Shown here in pieces: positions 1 to 11,175 of a DNA stretch of 64,000 nucleotides. Origin of the DNA: Paralvinella palmiformis. Taxonomy: Eukaryota > Annelida > Polychaeta > Terebellida > Alvinellidae. The stretch lies in contig JAODUP010001132.1 in NCBI GenBank assembly GCA_025642065.1, positions 93,501-157,500 on the forward strand, read 5' to 3'. A program made the position numbers and the translations under genes. Numbering within the stretch: the first letter of the stretch is position 1; the number at the start of each line of letters is the position of its first letter. A model generated the notes under the pieces. It saw only the letters and a list, made by a program, of their open reading frames with translations. It did not search any database and was not told the DNA's origin.

Positions 1-413
1 CTATCACATTATTTACGATCGAAGGTTTTGCCAGGACACAGTAACACCCTCTTCTTTATATCATTATTTCAGAATTATTAGGGGTAACATCATCAGAGCT
101 CACTTTACGATGATGTGTTATCGTATAAGCACTAACGTAAGGATGCCGTTGTATAACAGTAAGACTAGAGTATTATTATCGATCAAAATCAAATCGAATC
201 AATTATGGCTCAAATACTTGTTTGAGGAATAATAAATATTATCTACTCAAATGTACTATCTAGTTATAATTTTACTGGTGTTTTTTTTTTTTGGGGGGGC
301 ATTTATTTTAATTTAATAAATCACCGTTCTGGCTAAGATAAATCGGATGATTAATAGAAATAACAAGATGATTTGCGAGATACTACTACATATATTAAAT
401 ACATTTATTAAAA

Positions 414-472
<59 letters not shown>

Positions 473-1200
473 GTTACGTTTGCAAATGTGACGCGCTAGT
501 GTGAATGATGCTTTTAATTAAACCAATACGTAGAGGTTAGCTGTGTAATGCAAACCACCCACACATTCTTTGTTGGATATAATATCTCGACTATCACTTT
601 CAAATAACTAGAATATCTTTCACGTTATCTAATTAGGAATTTAAATCATATTATCGCAGTTCATTGGAAAGTTTGTAATAAGTTGTGAATCGGCAGTTAA
701 CGTCATAATAAATATGCGCACTTTTGAAAATATAAAATACACAATATAACAAAAAAAAAACGATCGCTAGGTGATATTATAATTAGCTGGTGCCATAATT
801 ATGAACACTTTATGGTCCCTACGCAGAAATGATTTTTTTCTAATTTTCATGCCATGTTAGCGTTTTTTAAAAGAAAACCAAACTCCCCTGCTTAAATTAT
901 TATTACTGTCTTAATGGAGTTGGAGTAATGATAGTGTAGTACAGGTGAGAAATCCAGTACAACTAGGATTCCAACACCGACCTCGAGATTTCTTTGACTT
1001 CTGATACCTCTCTAAATGGTATCATATAGAGCATTTACATATTATAGACTTGAAGTTTAATTTGTTCATATTAGTGCGGTATATTGATGTACGTTCTGAT
1101 TTATTCTACAATGGTATTATATGTGTTCGTAGTATTTTATATTTGTGTGTATTATCCCATGACGTTGACTGTATGTTACCAGAATAAACAATTGATCACT
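1..1200. other. AT-rich stretch without recognisable gene
   Basis: No coding signal, RNA gene or repeat with a known name is visible. The stretch holds a short T-run followed by a G-run near 281-299 and one long AT microsatellite, listed separately. It has no clear copy elsewhere in the window. Confidence 0.6.
417..469. repeat. (AT)n microsatellite
   Basis: Uninterrupted alternating A/T of about 26 units. It is the first of roughly seventeen long AT arrays in the window. Confidence 0.95.
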
Positions 1201-1213
1201 TTCAATTAATTTT

Positions 1214-1255
1214 GTCCTATTATTATTATTATTATATTTATTATTATTATTAAAC
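1214..1255. repeat. ATT-rich microsatellite
   Basis: TTATTATTATT-type repeats, imperfect. Elsewhere in the window such tracts are the 3' tails of LINEs and SINEs (19,143; 30,288; 58,087), so this may be the tail of an unrecognisable older insertion. Confidence 0.7.
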
Positions 1256-1779
1256 ATTTAGATTTACAATAAGTCACTTCATCTTAAACCTGGAGGCACT
1301 TCATGTACTCCTCCAAGTAAGGCGATAACTTAACGCGCATGTCTACATACCTACCTGACCCTTTATTCGTTTTACAGACACGACAACAATGTATAAGGAT
1401 CACTACTCAAGACACCTCAATGGCCACAATGATTACGCACAGCCTTCATAAATGTTCTGCCTGTGGCAATAGTATGAAGATAACTTATTTGATCATTGAC
1501 GGCAAGTGCATGTGTGAACTTCTTCCTACCAGTTGGTTCTCTGATCCAACATATTTCTGGTCCAGGAAGTAGCTATGAAAGAGGTGTAGACCTAATTTGT
1601 AAATTAGTGTTAACTGTCATGGTAAGACGCATATCTGAAGAAAACCGTGTTCTCACTTTGAAGATAAGGATTCACATGGTGACGTTAAATGACATTCGGG
1701 TTCATGCTGTCTAGGATTAACCAGTATATGTAGTTCCTTGATGAATGGAACTCGTTTATATCTGAATATGTAATTCAGC

Positions 1780-3200
1780 GTGGCGATATTATAATTGTTG
1801 GTAATTTCAATTACTATGGTGTCATCTAAAAACATGAAAATATCTGCAGTATATCCATGACCCTACTCATAAACTGGATTTAGTTATTATCAGGGAGGGC
1901 AGTAGCATTGTCTATTACATTTCAGCATGTCAGGATGATAAGAAAATGGTTAATGATCACATTGCAATCGCATTCAACTAATTATCATGAAACCTTTGCC
2001 GCATTAGAAGAGAACCTTGATGAGAAACTCTTATGCTAGGTTTTAAAGGCTGTCGTAGCTGACAGATTGAGAATCATCTTCATCAATTAAATTGCTGACA
2101 TTAGGACTAATCAATTGAAAAATTAATCACAAAATTAGCCCTGTATTTTGGGTACTATACCCAGATTGCTGCTCAAGTAGCATGTTCGTAAACTTCCTTC
2201 ACCTATTTCTAATATCATCAGCCAGTTCATTTAATAGTTTTGTAACAGATCCTAAATATTTTATGTGTAATCATATCATGTCTTTGCTAATGAACCAATG
2301 TCTCAACCAGAATATTCGGAGGAATTAGTGCCCTGTCTCTCCAATCTACCATTCTTACCGAATAGTCTGAAGAAGATTGTAGACGTGTGACTTGACGACC
2401 ATTTGACATCATTAAGCCTGCACGAACAAAATCAATTAGCATTACACAAGTGACATTCCAGTGAAACTGCAATACTGAAAGTAATTACTGACACCTAATC
2501 TGCTTTCACCGTACTATACTATCACATATTGATAGAGTGAATGAATAACCTGTTCTGTGTAAAAGATGATGCGCTGAAATGATTGGAGTCATATATTACT
2601 AAGGTTGGTATAGAGAGTAATTGTCGATGCATTTATAGCATCGCTTGTACAGTTTTCTGTGGTGGCTTACATAGATCGATAATAGGTACAAAGAAACTAG
2701 CCCTTTTGTAGAAATTACCCGTAAGCATGGACCGTACATCCACATCTATGACGATGTTACACTTCTACATTTTGCCTTCCAATCAGCTGAGGATAATATG
2801 CAAGGTCTCAGTAGATTAGAACCATTTCCAACGGGGGATAGATAATAACATGTTTAAGCTAGATAATAGGTGTGCTATGGTAGTCGTAACGGCTCTAAAA
2901 CAGAAAAGGGTTTGAACAATTCGTCTATCAAGCTCTGTTGATAACACAATGTTAATATCAAATACTTCTTTCAGAAAAAGAGGCTTTATTTTGGACATAA
3001 AGGTCTCCATGTATGATCATATCAAGGCAGTCTGTAAGACATTATATACTAAACTAACGGGTATTGGTCATATCTTGCGATTCTTGAACACGGGTGCGTT
3101 TAAACAGTTGTAAACCGCATAACTACTAGATGTATGGAATACTATAATTCTTTGATTTATGGAAATCATTGAAAATTACAGGCACAAACCACTGTACCTG
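1780..3200 (+). mobile_element. Decayed CR1/L2-like LINE, endonuclease and RT remnants
   Basis: Ancient non-LTR retrotransposon polyprotein broken by many stops and frameshifts. At 1,782-1,827 the frame reads GDIIIVGNFNYYG, the remnant of the APE-endonuclease GDFN motif. At 1,862-1,903 it reads PTHKLDLVIIREG, matching the usual PTH..G..LDLVITR segment, and at 1,951-1,974 NDHIAIAF matches the catalytic SDH motif. At 2,723-2,790 KHGPYIHIYDDVTLLHF matches the RT catalytic YADD box. The segment after about 3,060 resembles the IRxIRKYL...NSLLYG thumb region. The motif order is endonuclease then RT on one strand, as expected. ORF1 and the 3' tail were not recognised, so the ends are approximate. 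It is non-functional. Confidence 0.75.
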
Positions 3201-3299
3201 GCTGAGATTTGGACGAGGTACAATGGTTGAAGATCTCTCCTGTATCAGGGTACCATAAGATTTGAAGAACATAGAAGTCGAAATATTCCACAAGGAAAC

Positions 3300-3775
3300 C
3301 GATGTACACCAGGGATGCCATAGTAATATCTTCGTTTAGTCACATACAAGATATTGACAAACCGAGTACTTTTAAACCGTTATCTAACTTGCATCTTTTA
3401 CATCACCTTTAATAACGTATATTTCCATATTGGTAAAGTCCCTTCAATACTATATACTAGTATTATATGTTATGCAAATTTATAAAGGCACAGACGCTTT
3501 AGACAATGTTATATGATGAGGGTGTATTTTATATCAATCGGCATTTAAAGAAGAAGAAGAGACTGTTGCTAATTTTAGTAAACATTATAAAAACCAACAT
3601 CACTGAACATGCTGTCCTAATTTTACTAACCCTAATGAACTCTATCAGCAAAGGCTAGGTAACTTTGTATAATTAAATGTTACAGAAATTACTTCCTGAA
3701 ATGTGTAATCGATTAAAAGTCGACTGATAGAATCTACGCTTAGAATCGAACTTGGAACCGGTTATAGCTAAACAC
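3300..3775. other. No recognisable feature
   Basis: AT-rich sequence between the LINE remnant and block E. Short in-frame RT-like fragments may continue into it, but I could not support any motif. Confidence 0.5.
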
Positions 3776-4339
3776 TAGCAATATGTATGGAAACCTTTTA
3801 TTTACAAGTGGATATTTGTTGTCTGCTAATCTGGATAGGCAGCTATCAATATTATTCAGGTTGGATCTAGTTTATATTTCTATGGATAATAGGATTTCAG
3901 GGAAAGGCTGCAGGAAGTGATGTCATGCTTGTCAACAATCATCCGTCATTGATGGAAAAAAAACAATCTGGGATGAAAACGTAGATTCTAGGAACTTATA
4001 GGTCTATATTTTAGGTATAGCTTCATAACAAATGGTATTACCCATTTTAATTAATAATAATAAAAAGTATACGTCAATTCATCTGAACCATAGCCATGAA
4101 TAACCATATAATTAAGCACCATATATTCTATAATACATAACTCAACACCATTTAGTTTATAGTTCTCAGGATATAGATGATCAAAATCAGATGAATTAGG
4201 TTATAAATGACATTCTATGTATAACTATGTATAACTAATTTCTATTAATAACGTATTACATAGATCTTAATTTATGCACAACACATTTATTATGAATATT
4301 ATGATGACTATAATCGGTGGGTGCATAAATATAATATTG

Positions 4340-4347
4340 CCATATAT
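4340..4347. repeat. Left 8-bp target-site duplication of the hAT element
   Basis: CCATATAT immediately before the element terminus. It matches CCACATAT at 5,455-5,462 in 7 of 8 positions, and the paralogous empty site at 42,149-42,156 reads CCACATAT once. Confidence 0.85.
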
Positions 4348-5454
4348 CAGGGTTAGTGTAATCGTAACCGGTAATTGTAATCGATTGTAATCGATTACAT
4401 GATCTCAAGTGATCGTATTCGTAATCGTGATTTCCTTATGCAATGTAATCGTAATCGATTTCATTGTAAATATAATCGTAATCAGCGATTACTTTCACGA
4501 TTACACAAAAGTTTGATTATTTACCGTGTTATATAATGAAAGAGATATTTCTTGGTATGTAAAGTGAAAGATAACAATAGAACTGATTTACAATTGACGA
4601 ACAACTGTCATATATATACACATGATGATATGACAGTTTATTTATTCTGTAAACATAAAAAGAAAATGTGTTAAAATAATGCTCCAGGTGTTGCCCCTAT
4701 TATAAGTTAGATAAATAGGCAATTCAGATTAACTTGTGTTTATTTTCAGACTGTTAAGTCCAAGCTAGTCACTCATCCAGCAACGGTGCATGACATCTTT
4801 GTGAAACTGTCGTTTCAACTCCAACTCCAAATGATCCTATTTGGCCTTCAGTCAAATGACAAACACCCAATTAAATTAAAGCATGTATTAGTGAACACAA
4901 ACGAGGCTACATATTGGCCCCCGATCGACATACAGGATGACACACGTGTGCATTAACCGGAAAACAAACGTTGAAGTACAGAGTTGGTAGAGTTATAGAA
5001 GAAACATTATATTAAAGCAAAGCAATAACTTAATACTGTGAAAAAGTGGTCCATTTATAGAGGTGTTCAAGTTACTAACAGGGTGAGAGGAGTTGAGGGT
5101 TTAGTTATATTTTAATTATCCTATTCATTACCTGGCTATAGTCACGCCACGCATGATGCGTTTCGATACTAAATATATAGTCTGCACTAATCTAGGTTTC
5201 CACTAAACTCACTTATTTCTATAAATTCCTGTGCATTCATGGCAAATACATTACTGGCTCCTTTGCTCTATGGTGAATATTGATCTCAGAAATATTAAAA
5301 CAAATTCATGTCATACCATGACATCAAAGTCACTTGTACACTTCGGTTTCAAGAAAATAAAAGAAAGTGCGTCTGGTTCTTATAAAACAGCATGTACAGA
5401 CTTTAGCATGGTTATATCGGTTTGATGAATGCAACTGTAATTGCTCCAACCCTG
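4348..5454. mobile_element. Non-autonomous hAT-type DNA transposon
   Basis: An 1,107-bp insertion. The termini are CAGGGTTAG at 4,348-4,356 and CCAACCCTG at 5,446-5,454, an inverted pair matching in 8 of 9 positions and of the CAGGG type usual for hAT elements. It is flanked by an 8-bp target duplication, the hAT length. Block F at 42,125-42,170 carries the same flanks with one target copy and no insert, so the boundaries are confirmed inside the window. The left subterminal 150 bp is crowded with GTAATCGTAATCG-type repeats in both orientations (4,356-4,507), as in many hAT families, whereas the right end has a single GTAATTG. Two short frames lie inside (5,231-5,425 and 5,422-5,619, the second crossing the right terminus). 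Neither resembles a transposase, so the element is probably non-autonomous. Confidence 0.85.
4356..4507. repeat. GTAATCG subterminal repeat cluster
   Basis: About ten imperfect copies of GTAATCG or its complement CGATTAC, several as the palindrome GTAATCGATTAC. They lie just inside the left end of the hAT element and are candidates for transposase-binding sites. Confidence 0.8.
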
Positions 5455-5462
5455 CCACATAT
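5455..5462. repeat. Right 8-bp target-site duplication of the hAT element
   Basis: CCACATAT directly after the CCAACCCTG terminus. It is the partner of 4,340-4,347, with one mismatch. Confidence 0.85.
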
Positions 5463-5799
5463 TAGAAATTTCAACTTGACCATTGTCGACATTAATAATA
5501 GAGGCAACGGACACTTCTCTTCTAGTAAGTTATTATATCTCTTTCAAGAAGAATCTAATTGTCAGAGCCAATTGAATTTGTTAGTTTATCAGATATATAT
5601 TTATCAAATAAAAAGTTAAACAGAGACCTACTTCTTCTCTTGAGATAAAAGCGAACATTGACTGTACTTGGCATTAAATTTCCATAGCAAAAATAAACAT
5701 CTATTGTCTTCCAATAAGAACGTTCTCATTATCCATTCCAACCATGAAAATTATTAAAATGGGCTTACACACAATTGATAATATTTTGCCAATTTTTTG

Positions 5800-7240
5800 T
5801 TTATGTAACTGATATTCATATAATTTAAGGCATCGCATTCCATTTAAAATCACGAATCTGATATATCTGATTTATTAGAATAAAGTACAACATTAGTACG
5901 AATTAATATGGCACAGTAATGAAATTGATAAAGTGATACAAAATTATATTTTGCAGACTGATGTTCGATTATCCCATGTCCATATAAAGCAGATATAAAG
6001 TGATCTAGCCATGACAGGATATAATGCATTTCACTAAAATAAAACAAAATGTGTATGGTTTCATAAAAATGAAATAACGGTAAATAAAACGAATCATTCT
6101 TCAATTATAATCAATATTGATTTTGGCGTTAAAATCATTACCTACAATAACATAAGATGGCGAGACTATGTTATTGATCATTTGGTGTTCATACCAATAT
6201 TGATCACAATGGGCACAACTAACAGTGGAAGTATAACTTGAGTAACAGCCCTTTCAGAATCCGCTTCAATGATGACTATGGGATATTACAAAGTAATAAT
6301 GTGACGCACATTGACAACACATATGTTCTATGAAATAACATCTCCACCATATGGTCTTTCTATTAACAACCTAGAAAATACAATTCAGTAAAAAAAATAG
6401 CCATGTATCTGATTATTTCAAAACAGTTCAGATATTTTTAGAACAGAGAATTTGACTACCGTAAAGATAAAAGTTGATATCACTAATTTGTTAGTGCTGA
6501 TTCTTTGGAAATCAACAGTAATTGACACAATTAAAATATATTAGATTAGAAAGTGATCACCAAATCTGAGATGATCCAGTTAATTCCTATTACTATAACT
6601 TGCTCTTTGATCGTCAATCCTGTATCCACTGTATATAGGTATTTGCGAATCATGTAACCTTTAGCCGTTTTTTTCTTTCTTAATTAGTAGACTTATTAAC
6701 ATTTTTGTTGCTTACAATGCCGCTAATATACACAAGGGAAATATGAGTGAAACGACAAAAAATATACTCAGAGCGTGTGCAGTCTATATTACCAAACAAA
6801 CAAAACATTTTTGTAAGCGATATATCTCACAATCAAATTTATTTAGATTAGTATATTTTGAAATAATAACTCTCTTCGCCAGATTTATGTGTCACCCATT
6901 ATGGTTTAATGATTAGGGTACAAAACCATACAAAGATTGATCGACGTTATTCTGTAAATGTTCACATCAATGGTAAGGGAAGAAGATTTAGCTGCAGGTG
7001 GGGATATTGTCCATAATTGATTTGACGAGAAAATAATCTAATTGAATAGAACAAAATAGCATTAGTTGCTTTAGGTTCGAAGTCACATCTTTTTCTGCTG
7101 AATGTACATTTTAAATGTCCGACTTGGTAACCTTTGCAATGATCAGAATGAAATTTTATCACACAGAGACAGAATAATTGACAGAATGAGAAATTCAAAG
7201 ACAGATAGAAAGACGGAGAGAGACAGAGAGGGCGAAAGTG
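5800..7240. other. Unassigned stretch with a possible endonuclease trace
   Basis: Mostly featureless AT-rich DNA. On the minus strand near 6,118-6,180 a frame reads YVIVGNDFNAKINI, which resembles the APE-endonuclease IVGDFNA motif of LINEs with one extra residue. No second motif was found, so it is only a hint of another LINE fossil. Confidence 0.3.
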
Positions 7241-7242
7241 AG

Positions 7243-7249
7243 ACACACA

Positions 7250-7316
<67 letters not shown>
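7243..7316. repeat. (AC)n then (AG)n compound microsatellite
   Basis: (AC)12 at 7,243-7,266 followed by (AG)25 at 7,267-7,316. The long repeat translations on both strands here are artefacts of this tract. Confidence 0.95.
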
Positions 7317-7320
<4 letters not shown>

Positions 7321-7920
7321 AGGGGGTGAGTGAAAGAGAGAGATTTGTATATAGTCTTCAAACATAATTTTGATAATCAAAACTTCAGATATGCCCACAC
7401 CAAAGTTGGAACTCGAATGGCAGTAAAGTGTTTCAGTGATGTGTTTTTTATTTTGCTTGTAATATTGGATATCATAAAGGAAGACTGACAAGTAGGTCAG
7501 AGTATTTGTTAGAATTGTAAGTTTTTGAGGTATTTGACCCTCCAGCAAATATCACAAGGCATAGTATGCTGCGGTTGAGAAGTTATGTTTTCTGTTCATT
7601 TTTCCAAATCCGCAATTTCTAAGAAAGGTTGACCTAGAGCTGCATAGTCCTTGTACTATTTGAGTATTTCGGGGTACGCCGTTTAGGTGTTTGGCCTTGG
7701 AATCCTGCATTGAAATGAATATAGCAGGCAGAGTACACTCTTAGAGCATCATAAGCACTCCTAACTCAGGAATAGAAACTCTACATCGCTTCTCGGGCGG
7801 TGGCATTTGGCAGAACTCGCATGATTGGTGTGTTTTACATAACAACTTTATTTACATATCAAATTCACCTTAAGTAGTGCGTAGGAATAGAATTATCTTC
7901 CTTGTGTTCAGTTATGTCCG

Positions 7921-7929
7921 GTTTGTACT
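7921..7929. repeat. Left 9-bp target-site duplication
   Basis: GTTTGTACT, repeated exactly at 8,758-8,766. Uninterrupted satellite copies (reverse of 38,533-38,541) have this sequence once. Confidence 0.85.
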
Positions 7930-8757
7930 TAGCCAATGTATGGCCCTACTCTGAGCAGGGCCAATACACTACTCGTGCATGTTTTGTGACGTTGTACTTC
8001 GAATTTCCCGAACGACTTGTCAGCTTTTGATTTCAAGTAATTCTGTTACTCCAAGTGTTTAGAATCCGATTGGCACACTTTCAGCACCGATACGATATAA
8101 TTAAACAATTGATCAATTTATCTGTTCAAACACTTTGTTCGCATGCAGCCGTGATAAAATTAATTTCCATTGGATATACGCATGAGCACGCTGAAATTCC
8201 GTAACACTCGCGCATGCGCATAATGACGCCATTAATTTGATTACGCAATACTAAATAAATACACCCAACGCGAAAATAGTTAGAGCACATATGTAGCACA
8301 ACGTGTTAACCGATCTCCATTATATAATTAATTTTACGGCTTGTACCTCAGCAATATTATGGAATTTCAATAAATATACAATAAGTCCAATCATAGGCTT
8401 AAATTGTTAAGTTATGCTTAAATTGTTTAAATTGCAGCTTGGAACATTATTTTGCGCATCGGTGTATTTGTAGTTGTAATTTCAGTGTCACGTGATCAAA
8501 CGAGAGGCGGCTAAGATGGCGAACCGATGTTTGTACAATTGAGTTATTGTCTATTAAATTCGCGTTTATTATTGTTATGATGAGCGATCTCCTGCACCAA
8601 AATGTCCCGCTAAATCAATGAATGTGAGTGTTAATCAAAGACAATAACTTTTTATTTCGTCAGGAGTGTAAAAAGGTCGAAGTGAAACTTGGCCAATTTA
8701 GCATCGGTAGCGACAGGTCAAGCTCTTCCCGGGCACTAGAGAGCGGTATTCAAGCTA
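7930..8757. mobile_element. 828-bp insertion with 9-bp target duplication
   Basis: The insertion splits a satellite unit whose uninterrupted form is known from 38,525-38,560, so both boundaries are exact. It is flanked by perfect 9-bp direct repeats (GTTTGTACT). Its ends are TAGC...GCTA, a very short inverted repeat. A 9-bp duplication is typical of Mutator-like elements, but no long inverted ends or transposase are visible, so the class is open. Near the left end is a hairpin, GGCCCT(9 nt)AGGGCC, at about 7,944-7,964. The interior is less AT-rich than its surroundings and contains a cluster of promoter-like motifs, listed separately. No long frame is present. Confidence 0.75.
8205..8530 (+). 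promoter_or_regulatory. Promoter-like motif cluster inside the insertion
   Basis: GCGCATGCGC at 8,210-8,219 is an exact NRF1-type palindrome. It is followed by TAATGACGCC (CRE-like) at 8,221-8,230, CACGTGAT (E-box) at 8,489-8,496 and AAGATGGCG (YY1-type, often at start sites) at 8,513-8,521. Such motifs are typical of animal housekeeping promoters. CpG dinucleotides are more frequent here than in flanking DNA. Whether the element drives transcription is inference. The ATG inside the last motif opens a frame of only eight codons. Confidence 0.45.
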
Positions 8758-8766
8758 GTTTGTACT
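8758..8766. repeat. Right 9-bp target-site duplication
   Basis: GTTTGTACT, identical to 7,921-7,929. Confidence 0.85.
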
Positions 8767-9049
8767 GTGCCATTCAATACTAGCTCTAGTTTGCTTGCTT
8801 TAAATAACATTTAAAAAGGTTATTATAACAATAGTTTGAATAGCAGATAATAGGCCTGGTTTGAAAATGTTAAAATATAGTTTTAACAGTGCCGAAGCTA
8901 TGACGTTAGTACGGTTTGCTTTAGCGCAGATGTCAGTTTTTTGTCAGTAATTGAGCTATCAGTTTTAAGAGTAGGCGCTTCGTGACACCTTCCCGTTGCA
9001 CAAACTGACGTATGAAGACACGACAGAGAGAGGATCGCTCAATCTCCTC

Positions 9050-9051
<2 letters not shown>

Positions 9052-9089
<38 letters not shown>
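9052..9089. repeat. (AT)n microsatellite
   Basis: Alternating A/T, about 19 units, next to the outer end of the minus-strand satellite copy. Confidence 0.95.
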
Positions 9090-9091
<2 letters not shown>

Positions 9092-9345
9092 TAGCTTAGG
9101 CCATCCGCCACCCGTGAACAGCCGCCAACCGTACCTAGCACCAACCTTTGATAAGGACCCGATTTCCTGCCACGATAATGCCCAGATTTATCCGCCTTCT
9201 ATTATTCCGTCATCACCAACTGTTACGCAATACGAATCCCATAATTTGCCACATAATCTGTGAATTGATTGACAAGCTGTTAGTTTCATTAGATAGCAAT
9301 CATGAATGGGTTATTGTGCTATCCGCAATATATTAAATAAAGTGC
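9090..9345 (+). other. C-rich, proline-coding segment with polyadenylation signal
   Basis: Base composition changes sharply from AT-rich to C-rich. One frame (to a stop at 9,261-9,263) reads a proline- and serine-rich tail such as GHPPPVNSRQPYLAP with no internal stop after the microsatellite. AATAAA at 9,335-9,340 is followed by a GTGCGGGTTG stretch, like a cleavage signal. It could be a terminal exon or part of an unrecognised transposon. No homologous protein was recognised and the upstream start runs through a microsatellite, so it is weak. Confidence 0.25.
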
Positions 9346-9464
9346 GGGTTGAGGTTAACAAAGTATAAAAAGACACGTGTAATTAGCCACAACCAAGGCT
9401 GTGTACCAAAATGTCTCCCACAATCTAATGCCAGCCCAAGACAAAGACAACTTTCAGCCAGGCC

Positions 9465-9466
<2 letters not shown>

Positions 9467-9536
<70 letters not shown>
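9467..9536. repeat. (AT)n microsatellite
   Basis: About 35 units of AT, continuing into degenerate TATATTATATATTA sequence to about 9,553. Confidence 0.95.
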
Positions 9537-9544
<8 letters not shown>

Positions 9545-9556
9545 TATATATATTAT

Positions 9557-9665
9557 GTTAGTGTGTGTATGTGTGTGTGTAGTGTAGTATGTATGTGTTA
9601 TGTGTGTTGTATGTGTATGTGTGTATGTATGTGTGTGTGTGTGTGGTGTGTGTGTGTGTGTGTGT
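9557..9665. repeat. (GT)n microsatellite
   Basis: Interrupted GT/TATG repeats. It lies exactly at the 3' end of the LTR-like repeat read on the minus strand, as does the CA tract at 17,622 in the second copy, so it may be part of that element's end. Confidence 0.9.
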
Positions 9666-9669
9666 TTTA

Positions 9670-10275
9670 GGGTACATAGTAAGAGGCAACAGGCACAGAG
9701 CATCAACATATCTAAACCTCCTTCGAAACCTACCTCCATAAATCTAAATACAACTATACATACATTAATCTAAATATTAAATGTTCAATACCTCCACATA
9801 TTGATAAATGTGTGCGTATACCTAAGCATGTGTCTGGTCTACTCATCAGCCTGTGGGAACCAGCTAATTCGCTTTTCGTACGCGACAAATATGTCACGCC
9901 CACAGGAAAGCGGCTACATGCAGGCTACGTACAAAAAGCGGAAGCACGTAAAAACATACCATTTGATACCACAGCTCGCAACAAACAGGTGCGTGTGGTT
10001 CAATGGTGACTTGCTACATACATATCATAAACTATTTTGACACCACAGTTTACATTCAACAGTAATTTTCTGTGGTCCAAAATAAACCTGTATATAAAGC
10101 ATTTCGACACCTCAGATGCTGACCTCAGCTTTATTCTGGGTTCGAATAGCTGAATAAATCCTACCTATATGAACCGTGTATCAATACACGTCCGACTGGT
10201 CTGGCGTCGAAGTTCTTCTCTAACCTAAGTGAAAATTCAAGCCCTATATATAGCCTCAGCGTGTTAACATATACA
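9670..10275 (-). repeat. LTR-like repeat with TATA box, copy 1 (minus)
   Basis: The reverse complement aligns with 17,025-17,625. Shared landmarks in transcription order are GTTAACACGC, a TATA motif (CTATATATAGGGC here), CACTTAGGTTAGAGAAGAACTT, GCATCTGAGGTGTCGAAATG, GACCACAGAAAATTACTG, the stretch around AAGCGGAAGC, CTGATGAGTAGACC, and GTGCCTGTTGCCTC followed by a CA tract. This copy has an extra ~65-bp segment with AATAAA (about 10,130-10,190) that copy 2 lacks. TATA, start region and polyadenylation signal in order resemble a solo LTR. No reverse transcriptase or primer-binding site was found, so a promoter-bearing SINE-like or DNA element is also possible. Confidence 0.6.
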
Positions 10276-11164
10276 CCTAAATATAAACACACCTACAATC
10301 ACTCACACACATTTGCAGTAAGTTCTAGATAATAAGCATGTATAGATGCAAAGGTGTTCATACTGCAAATTAGGATTAAGTTACCTTGAAAATGAAATCA
10401 AATATCGCACTTTCTAATCCAAAATTGATATATTTCGCATGTGAATAAGTAATAAAAAGAAATATACCTACAATAGAACGGCTAATACAAATAAACAGAT
10501 TACATGGGCTTTGTAGTAATTAATAAACTAAACATTTAATATGAATATTATTTTATCTGTACAAAGCTTAGCTGAAGAGTAAAATTTATATTGCATTTTG
10601 GTCATTAAAGGAAACAATGTCAAGCGGTACTTTTGTGAGTAATTAGACATAATTTAAATATTCATAAATGATGGACTATCAAGGCATGATTCATTGCTGG
10701 GTCATGCATTGGTGAGTTTGCGTATGATTTGATTGAACCCATAACTTCTCATCCATGTTGTTATACATTCAGAACAAATTGAAATTAAAATAACTTTACT
10801 AAATAGAAAGGCCTACTCACTATCGGGTGAGAAGTGCCTAGTATTAGCATAGACGAAAATAAAGAGCTGTGGCTTGTAAACACCATATTATTGTAATAGA
10901 TAGTGGAAGACACATTTTTAACGTGGGTCATTATTAAATAAATTCCAATTAAATTGAATAGTATTGGTATAGTGTATATGAAAGAAATGCGAAAAGGTAC
11001 ATTATCCTATCTAACATATGTGTTATCAACATACTATATAACTATAAGCTGTAGAAGTGTTCTTTTCAACAATAGTAAGATGCTAGCAATATACTGAATA
11101 TTGTAATTGTATTCCTCTTCCAAAGGCGGCATATTGGAGAAATTGAGGAAAATGGGGAAGAAAC

Positions 11165-11175
11165 CCCCCCCCCCC
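11165..11175. repeat. Poly-C run
   Basis: About eleven consecutive C residues. This homopolymer is absent from the partner copy of block A. Confidence 0.8.

Larger units (their letters stand above)
3780..5800 (+). repeat. Block E/F, copy 0 (interrupted by a hAT element)
   Basis: 3,780-4,347 plus 5,455-5,800 align with 37,740-38,290 and with 41,810-42,500. Shared landmarks include the TTTCAGGGAAAG...GTCATGCTTGTCAACAATC stretch at 3,896-3,945 (compare 37,870-37,930 and 41,860-41,915), the ATATAATTAAGCACCA stretch near 4,107 (compare 38,056), and CCACATATTAGAAATTTCA at 5,455 (compare 42,149). No gene is visible in the block. It is one member of the collinear paralogous blocks that fill the window. 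Confidence 0.7.
7480..9016 (-). repeat. Satellite-like L-R unit, minus copy with insertion
   Basis: Read on the minus strand, 9,016 to 8,758 is the L half (starting near TCAGTTTGTGCAACGGGAAG) and 7,929 to 7,480 is the R half (GGACATAACTGAACACAAGG through TTGCTGGAGGGTCAAATACC). Both match the plus-strand copies at 38,296-39,540 and 23,140-23,720. The two halves are separated by an 828-bp insertion at 7,930-8,757. The sequence at 7,390-7,430 beyond the R half resembles the SINE head at 40,711-40,740, but weakly. Confidence 0.8.

Noticed and set aside
6118..6180. A confident LINE endonuclease on the minus strand
   Set aside because: Only one short motif (IVGNDFNAK) was found and no second motif at the expected spacing; kept only as a hint.
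9349..9739. Long frames of alternating Ile-Tyr, Thr-His or Cys-Val
   Set aside because: They are translations of (AT)n, (CA)n and (GT)n microsatellites; the same applies near 7.2, 15.3, 16.5, 24.7, 40.3, 42.8 and 49.0 kb.
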